Shown: positions 57,881 through 64,000 of the stretch, in pieces
How positions within the stretch are numbered: the first letter of the stretch is position 1
Layout of the letters: each line of letters begins with the position of its first letter
Source of the DNA: Cranoglanis bouderius
Taxonomy: Eukaryota; Chordata; Actinopteri; Siluriformes; Cranoglanididae
NCBI GenBank assembly: GCA_023630585.1
Contig: CM042546.1
Span: 9,242,810 to 9,306,809, forward strand
Reading direction: 5' to 3'
Length of the DNA stretch: 64,000 nt
Program-made: the position numbers and the translations under genes
The notes under the pieces: model-generated
Database searches by the model: none
What the model was told of the DNA's origin: nothing
The model's input: the letters and a program-made list of their open reading frames with translations, nothing else

Positions 57881-57916
<36 letters not shown>

Positions 57917-58505
57917 TCTGCAATAGGATCTTGTTGTTGTTTTTCCCTCCGCGTGCACGGACATGGACGCTACTCCTTCTCCTCGCCATGCAAACACTTT
58001 TAAGGTCCTTACAGTCCTGTTGCAACTCAAAAACAAAATCCCTTCTTGTTTCCTCCGGCACTCGCCTCTGCAACTCCGCTTCTCATTTCTCACTTTTTTA
58101 TTTTTATTTATTTATTTATTTGAAATGTTTAAAATGTTCTTATCAATGCACAGAACTTGGTGGTTTGCAGTGTAGCCCTAACGCAACGCAACGCCACGCA
58201 ACACAACGCGACTCGATGCATCTCTGCAAATGCAACACGATGCATCTCAATGCACCAGCGCACGTGCCTTCAGTCCCTTCTTGATCTCTCTCTTTAAATT
58301 AAACGCAGTTTTCGCGCATTTTTTTTCTTCTTCTGAGATCCATCCGTTGTTCGGTTGAAACCACTCTCAATGCAACTTCATGTGAAACAGTTCTCCTTAA
58401 TTTGTTGATTTTTTTTGTTTGTTTGTTTGTTTCATTTCCTTGCATTGCGTTTGTTTGTTTGTTTGTTAGTGTTAGCCCCGCACGCGCGCTCTCCGCTCCG
58501 CTCCT
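56095..58505 (-). other. sox4: Probable sox4 3' untranslated region
   Basis: Immediately downstream of the sox4 stop codon on the minus strand. A 3' UTR of two to three kilobases is normal for SOX4 genes, and here a clean AATAAA lies 2.39 kb beyond the stop. The region is rich in A/T homopolymers, with (ATT)n at 57879-57916 and a (TG)n-(GA)n array at 56879-56922. On the transcript strand one GCAAAAA at 56515-56521 matches the miR-129-5p seed complement, and miR-129 regulation of SOX4 is reported in mammals. A single seed match is weak evidence. The many small open frames here are chance. Confidence 0.5.
56114..56119 (-). terminator. Candidate poly(A) signal AATAAA for sox4
   Basis: TTTATT on the plus strand reads AATAAA on the transcript strand and is followed within 30 bases by GAACTGAACCTTAACACG. 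Other AATAAA-like strings occur nearer the stop (for example around 58098-58120), so alternative, shorter 3' ends are possible. Confidence 0.4.
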
Positions 58506-59585
58506 TCAGTACGTGAACACGAGGTTGGAAATGGTCGACTCGAGCCAGTCCCGCGAGATCATCTCGGTCACCTCGGGCGTGCAGTAATCGGGGAAGTCGA
58601 AGTGAGAGCCCGCGCACGACTCGAAGCTCGAGTCCCAGTCGCGGTCGAGCGCAGGCGAGCACGAGGACGCGGAAGAGGAGGAGTAAGAGGAGCCGAAGCT
58701 GCCCAGAGACGTGCTGTCGAATCCGGGGCTCGCGCGGCGCCCGACCTCTGCCATGTCGTCTTCAAACTCCTCGTCCGACGACGACGACGACGAAGAAGAA
58801 GAAGATGATATTGAGGATGATGATGATGGAGATTGGGATAAGCACGAGGCGGAGGGAGCAGGCGATGGCGCGCGGAAGGCGCGGTGTGAATCCTCGTACA
58901 GACTCTGCGCGTCGCCGAACTCGGTGGAGCTGCTCAGGGTCGGGCTCGCGGGGACGCTTCCTCCTCCTCCTCCTCCGCTCCCGAACACGTAAACTCTTTT
59001 CGGTTTCTTGTCCGACTTGTTTGACTTGTAGAGCGCGTGGTGATCTGCCCCGGCGGCCGGTTCATGCGGCGCGGCTTTGTGAGCCACCTTGTGCGCCTTG
59101 CTGTGGCCGCCGCTGCCCGTTCTGGAACTTCCGCTCTTTTTGGAATGCGTCTTCAATATGGCGCCGTGAGCACCGGTAGCTCCGCTCGCCTTCTCGCCGC
59201 TCTTGGAGCCTCCGCTCGACTTGGCCTTTTTCCGCGGCCGGTACTTGTAGTCCGGGTAGTCGGCCATGTGCTTGAGGCGCAGGCGCTCTGCCTCGCGGAT
59301 GAACGGGATCTTGTCGGTGTCCTTGAGCAGCTTCCAGCGCTTCCCGAGCCGCTTGGAGATCTCGGCGTTGTGCATGTCGGGAGACTGCTCCATGATCTTG
59401 CGCCGCTCGATCTGCGACCACACCATAAACGCGTTCATGGGCCGCTTAATGTGTCCGCTGGGGGTCTTGCACCAGCCCGGGTCCACGAGCTTCTCGGATC
59501 CGGGGCTCGCGGATGACGAGGCGGACAGATCCGCGTCCATCGCGCCGGACTCGAAACTCTCCGCGCCGCTCGTTTTCTGCACCAT
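58506..59585 (-). CDS. sox4: SOX4, SoxC-group HMG-box transcription factor
   Basis: This nuclear DNA-binding activator recognises AACAAT-type sites and promotes progenitor survival and neuronal differentiation. The single exon encodes 359 residues ending in TGA (58508-58506). I start at the ATG at 59585 because it gives MVQKTSG, matching the MVQ start of vertebrate SoxC proteins, in a good context (G at -3, G at +4). The frame stays open upstream to a GTG at 59627, which is not a eukaryotic start. Residues 45-120 are the HMG box (HIKRPMNAFMVWSQIERRK to PDYKYRPRKK). WSQIERRK and KLLKD favour SOX4 over SOX11 (WSKIERRK, KMLKD). Then come a basic Ser/Gly/His linker, the conserved KKPKRVYVFG (about 193-202), a poly-Ser run and acidic DEEFEDD (about 250-277). 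The SoxC C-terminal activation segment (about 327-359) ends DWLESTISNLVFTY. The coding sequence is CpG-rich. It is shorter than mammalian SOX4 (about 474) in the linkers. sox4a versus sox4b is unresolved. Confidence 0.97.
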   Translation of the reverse strand: MVQKTSGAESFESGAMDADLSASSSASPGSEKLVDPGWCKTPSGHIKRPMNAFMVWSQIERRKIMEQSPDMHNAEISKRLGKRWKLLKDTDKIPFIREAERLRLKHMADYPDYKYRPRKKAKSSGGSKSGEKASGATGAHGAILKTHSKKSGSSRTGSGGHSKAHKVAHKAAPHEPAAGADHHALYKSNKSDKKPKRVYVFGSGGGGGGSVPASPTLSSSTEFGDAQSLYEDSHRAFRAPSPAPSASCLSQSPSSSSSISSSSSSSSSSSDEEFEDDMAEVGRRASPGFDSTSLGSFGSSYSSSSASSCSPALDRDWDSSFESCAGSHFDFPDYCTPEVTEMISRDWLESTISNLVFTY

Positions 59586-60100
59586 CTCGGCGCTCGCGAC
59601 GGCAAAATTTAACCCGTCAGATTTCACAAAACTTTAATAAAGTTGTTGAAAAAAAGAGTCCAATTTCTTTCACGGTAGTAGTCCTGAGAAGTTTTTTTTA
59701 TCCGTGTTATTTAGTATTATTTCTTTTTTTTAAGTTCGCACGCGGGGACTTGTAGGATATAAACTCAGTGAGCGGACACACACTCCGGCTCGCGCCGTGT
59801 CCGTTCTCCGTTCATGTTCGCGTTAAGAGTCGGTTAAAGTGCGTGTGTGTGTGTGTTTCAGCTCTTTCTGCATAACCGAGCTGCAAGTTGTTGTTGTTAT
59901 TGCAGCAGTACGCTTCCCATCTGCGGTGCGCGTGCAAAGAAGTTTTTCGGTCGTTTTCGAACAGCCACAGCTCGTGCCGCTTTATCCCTCCGCGAGGCCA
60001 GACCGGTGAAAGCACAGCAGCCAATCAGCACTTGTTGTCAGCCTCCCCCACGCTGAGAAGACACGCCTCCTGACCGCTCTGATTGGCTGTAAAAACGAAT
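59586..60100 (-). promoter_or_regulatory. sox4: sox4 5' UTR and probable promoter
   Basis: The CpG-dense coding region continues into this upstream segment. CCAAT boxes face both ways: CCAATC on the minus strand at 60081-60086, properly oriented for sox4, and CCAAT on the plus strand at 60021-60025. No good TATA box is seen on the minus strand. A TATAAA at 59757-59762 is on the plus strand and points away. The transcription start cannot be placed from sequence alone. A short (TG)n lies at 59839-59856. Confidence 0.4.
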
Positions 60101-60288
60101 CTAATAATAATCGGCGCGTGCAATGAGCAGCTTTGGCTCTGACCTCATTCCTGTAAACTTATTATTTATTTTTTTTAAGAGAGCGAGACAAAGCTGATGA
60201 GCTCGTGAACGTGGTTTAATAATCATTATGTTCCATCTTTCTTCTTGAAACATGTGTTTATACATAAACATATAGATACTGATTAGCA

Positions 60289-60361
<73 letters not shown>

Positions 60362-60520
60362 GTGCTGAACATGCATATAATAATAATAAATAATATATAA
60401 TTGTCGTTTATAAGCACATGCATATGTATAATATATAACATTTCATTTTTTAAAAGGCTTTTTAGACACCAACAGGGCGCGAGCTCTGGCGCCTTATGTT
60501 GTGACCGCCAAAAAAAGCCC

Positions 60521-60559
<39 letters not shown>

Positions 60560-60703
60560 GTAAACCCCGCCCCTGAGGGACGAACCAGTGTCAAGCCACG
60601 CCCCTTTACATTTCAGCAGGAAGGGAGAGAAAGTAAGATTTAGTTCCATGCTTTCTGGCTGGACAGATGCGGGTCACCTGAATGCGCGCGCTGAATTCTG
60701 TTA

Positions 60704-60755
<52 letters not shown>

Positions 60756-60853
60756 AATGAAATCGAAATGTATTATTATTGTTATTATACAATCTAATTT
60801 TCAATAGCGCACTAGTAGGTCACCGTCTTCATCAGTCGTTTGTATCTTTACAC

Positions 60854-60923
<70 letters not shown>

Positions 60924-61429
60924 CCAACGCTAGATGGCAGAGTGGAGCTGAGAGACTTTCCAGCTTTGTGTATTTAAGGCTTTCTACTGTATTACAGCAG
61001 GACACGGATTCAGTGTCGAGTTACATAATTGGAAAACAAACGCAACATGAACACACGAGCGCAGAAATTTCACAAATATCTTCACATATCACGTACCAAA
61101 ATATTCTGCAACGTCCTATTTAACAGTCCTTCTTCCCTTCCCTCATCCAGTTTAGCTTTAACAATTAAGCAAGAACAAATTGCATAATTATGCAGATTCC
61201 AAACAGTGTCCAGTCCAAGAAGTGTTTTGTTGTTGATGTTGTTGTTGTTGTATCATCTAATGTCAGGTTATGTCCTAATTTACTCTCCATTCATTCGGAG
61301 AGAAAAAGGGTACGAAACTGTACCTTTCCTTGTGTATATAGTGACCTTTAAAAATGATTTAAGGTACATATTATAAAGTAAAGCTTTAAAGCTACACTAC
61401 TATACACCTTTCCAGGTAAAACATGTATA
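60101..61429. other. Upstream flank of sox4 with microsatellites
   Basis: (TA)n-(CA)n at 60290-60361, (ATT)n at 60521-60559 and 60704-60753, and a 66-bp (TG)n at 60855-60920. The rest is unique AT-rich sequence, with no gene. Confidence 0.55.
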
Positions 61430-62940
61430 ACAGTGCTATAAATTTACTCTTAACTTGTTGTCCATTGCTATACAGGTATTGTTCTCATTTAGTCTTGGGT
61501 CCAAACTTGTTTTTTCTACAGATAATCAGATTTATTTAGATTAGAGCCCCAATGGAATGGAATGTCCATTGCTATAAACATATATATAAATGTGTCTTCA
61601 CTTTTTGTCCATTGATTTAAATGTGTTTTACATTTAGTGTTCATTACTACTCATTACTCAGTGTCCTTATTGCCCTTTTGTGCTCGAATTTAATCTCAAA
61701 ATCTATTACTTACTGTCCCTGCCATTAATTACTGCAATTAAAACATCAATTTAGTGTCCCAAGCTAGTATCCACTCTTATATAGTAGGCTTTGTAGTGTA
61801 TTAACAGTATATACTATATATTTAGTGTAGGAACTTATTGTCCATGGCTAGTAACCAGAAATGTAATTTCCATTGTTATAAACATATATTCTTGTGTGCT
61901 ATATATTGTGATATTATTTTACTGTTCTAATTAATGGTGAATTGCTAGAACTTTAGTGTCCTAACGTAGGGTCTATTGTTGTATAATTGTAAGAGATATA
62001 TTATTGTGCTATTGATAAAAAGCAGGGACCATTGCTAGGAAACGTAATGTAATGTACCTGAGGACCAAATGCAAGAAATTGTGTATTCTCACTTAGGGTC
62101 CACTGGCACAAATATAACATCCTATCTTAGTTGACCATTGCTAGAAATTTAGTGTCCTAACCCATGGGTCTATTGGTAGAAATTTAGCATCCTAACTTAG
62201 GATCAGTTGCTAGAAATTTGATGTTCTAAAACAGGCTCCTTTTGTTAGACATTGAGTGTCCTAACTTATGAACTATTGCTAGAAGTTTAGTGTCTTAACT
62301 TATGAACTGTTGCTAGAAGTTTAGTGTCTTAACTTATGAACTGTTGCTAGAAGTTTAGTGTCTTAACTTATGAACTGTTGCTAGAAGTTTAGTGTCTTAA
62401 CTTATGAACTGTTGCTAGAAGTTTAGTGTCTTAACTTATGAACTGTTGCTAGAAGTTTAGTGTCTTAACTTATGAACTATTGCTAGAAGTTTAGTGTCTT
62501 AACTTATGAACTATTGCTAGAAGTTTAGTGTCTTAACTTATGAACTATTGAAAGAAGTTTAGTGTCTTAACTTATGAACTATTGATAGAAGTTTAGTGTC
62601 TTAACTTATGAACTGTTGCTAGAAATTTAGTGTCTTAACTTATGAACTATTGATAGAAGTTTAGTGTCTTAACTTATGAACTATTGATAGAAGTTTAGTG
62701 TCTTAACTTATGAACTGTTGCTAGAAATTTAGTGTCTTAACTTATGAACTGTTGCTGGAAGTTTAGTGTCTTAACTTATGAACTATTGATAGAAGTTTAG
62801 TGTTTTATGAACTATTGCTAGAAATTTAGTGTCCTAACTTATGAAATATTGATAGAAGTTTAGTGTACTAACTTATGAACTATTGATAGAAGTTTAGTGT
62901 ACTAACTTGGGGTCAACTGCTAGCAATTGTATGCCCTAAC
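61430..62940 (+). repeat. 34-bp minisatellite upstream of sox4, old left part and homogeneous right part
   Basis: From 62250 to 62930 there are about 20 copies of TTAGTGTCTTAACTTATGAA followed by CTGTTGCTAGAAGT. The period is 34 bp (TTAG at 62287 and 62321), with two main variants, GTTGCTAG and ATTGATAG. From about 61430 to 62250 similar but much more divergent units can be followed (TTTAGTGTCC, CATTGCTA), so the array grew from an older degenerate base. The left edge is about 1.8 kb upstream of the sox4 start codon. Confidence 0.9.
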
Positions 62941-63500
62941 TCAGTCCATTGTTGTAAAGTTGTTATAAATGTCAGATGTCTAGTGTTCATTGTGTGAATG
63001 TAATAAACATACTATAATATTGATTTAAAAAAAAAAAAAGTACCTTGGATGAACTTTGGTGATCTCTATGACCAAGCCATTTGAGACATTTTGTCCTTGA
63101 CTTACAGCAATCTGTTCTTCATCTTCACCACCTGCAGTGCAGAAGAAGAGTGAAGGTGGGGGACATGTACAGTACATAAATCAGTGTGGTGGACTAACAA
63201 CAGGCAGCACTTTTGCTCAGTTGTAACAGGCGTATTGATGATGATATGTTGTAAAGCATATTTAACCAGCTGCTCGGCTTGGCTTTATCTTATCTGTCCC
63301 AGCAGCTGCCCGCTCGGGTCCCGGTTAATCAGTGACAGGGGCGACGTTTGGGGTCTGCTGCTGCAGTTTAGTTAGCGTCAAACTCTGATTTCAGGAGTTC
63401 AGCAAGGGCAAGTAGAACATCTGCTCACACCGGGCAACATCCCATTAGTCCCTTTAGAGAAATGCTTACTTTACAGATGACTAGATTACCTTTCTCATCA
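62941..63500. promoter_or_regulatory. Candidate sox4 upstream enhancer
   Basis: From about 63040 to 63480 the sequence is complex and free of repeats. Within 42 bases it has two CAGCTG E-boxes (63267-63272 and 63303-63308) flanking two overlapping GATA-type TTATCT sites (63285-63290 and 63290-63295). This compact motif arrangement, about 3.7 kb upstream of sox4, is typical of conserved enhancers. A 63-codon open frame here has no domain. Function is inference. Confidence 0.35.
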
Positions 63501-64000
63501 CCTGGAGTTACACCAAAGTCCAAAAGTCTGCTTTTATTTCTCTGTTTATCTTATTTAAAAAAATTTTTTAAACAAAGTATGGAATGGAATATCAAGTGCA
63601 CTACTTAGGTAATGGCTTTTACACCGTATATAGTGCACAGTGTGTTCAGTTCGGGGTGATTCAGGTTTTTACACCTTATACAAGTCCCCTATGTAGGATA
63701 TGAAATAATATCTTACATGGCATTTTATTTTCATTGCTGTCAAATGCAATACAATTTAAACATAAACAAAAAGAAAGACTAATATGAAGATGTGAATGAA
63801 AAGAAATTAACATCTAATCGGAGTTGAGTATATTGCATGTCGTGAGGCATGAACAGGCCTAGCGGGTTTAATTTAACAAAATGGCTTCCACACTCGTTAT
63901 TCAGCAGCTTATAAAATAACACTTGATCCAGCACAGACTATCATTTTTTATTTTGAAGGATAAGCTGACTGAGCACTCAGCTGCCATGCTTAATCGTGCC
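63501..64000. other. Unique non-coding sequence to the window end
   Basis: No gene and no clear repeat is seen. The region is moderately AT-rich. Confidence 0.4.

Noticed and set aside
59037..59516. 159-codon plus-strand frame opposite sox4, and the 119-codon minus-strand frame at 59062-59421
   Set aside because: Both are other-frame shadows of the GC-rich sox4 coding region. Only the SOX frame has family similarity.
59586..59627. N-terminal extension of Sox4 beginning at position 59627
   Set aside because: The first codon is GTG, not ATG. The ATG at 59585 aligns with the normal SoxC start.
59757..59762. TATAAA near the sox4 promoter
   Set aside because: It is on the plus strand, pointing away from sox4, and the minus-strand reading is not a good TATA box.
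62250..62930. Regular 34-bp direct repeats reminiscent of a CRISPR array
   Set aside because: Units are contiguous with no unique spacers, there are no cas genes, and the context is a vertebrate genome.

Overview
The window looks like a teleost fish chromosome segment. The signs are long (CA)n/(TG)n arrays every few kilobases, several generations of Tc1-like DNA transposons of fish type, abundant minisatellites, and one intronless vertebrate transcription-factor gene. The dispersed short repeats resemble ones I associate with catfish (Siluriformes), but that assignment is from memory and is only an inference. No bacterial-style operons, phage or CRISPR loci are present.

Layout. Only one intact protein-coding gene is supported: a SoxC gene, sox4 (a/b paralogue not resolved), on the minus strand at 58506-59585. 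It probably has a 3' UTR of about 2.4 kb running left to a poly(A) signal at 56114-56119. The other ~56 kb to its left (downstream) and ~4 kb to its right (upstream) look like gene-poor flank of a developmental regulator. Islands of complex, motif-rich sequence (1300-1720, 9380-10245, 10350-10520, 12360-12560, 13960-14330, 27200-27680, 62990-63480) are the best candidates for cis-regulatory elements. None can be proven conserved from one sequence.

Repeats dominate the rest. Tc1/mariner: a nearly intact element with perfect 29-bp outer inverted repeats at 2351-3796, whose transposase gene is broken by a frameshift and a stop; a complete but decayed element at 53601-55022; coding relics at 21100-21480 and 34930-35445; a short non-autonomous pair of ends at 44499-44991; and a 149-bp MITE at 51348-51496. 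A second dispersed family with 24-bp inverted termini has fragments at 5845, 15673, 19935, 40288, 42745, 47250 and 52670. Minisatellites with 31-36-bp units lie at 1895-2195, 6236-6820, 10795-12020, 38150-38450 and 62250-62930. Longer or more degenerate arrays lie at 12563-13760, 16720-18160, 18850-19290, 22080-23870, 26560-26930, 32664-34340, 38960-40270 and 47430-52660. A 700-bp purine tract lies at 24770-25460.

How it fits together: the only inferable biology is Sox4 expression. SoxC proteins act in progenitor and neuronal differentiation, and their genes are usually flanked by long non-coding regulatory domains, which matches this layout. I found no undescribed protein system. The most interesting material is repeat biology: the undetermined inverted-terminus family, the minisatellite that accompanies it, and a CpG-rich segment with a consensus splice donor (49990-50640) that could be an unannotated transcript start.
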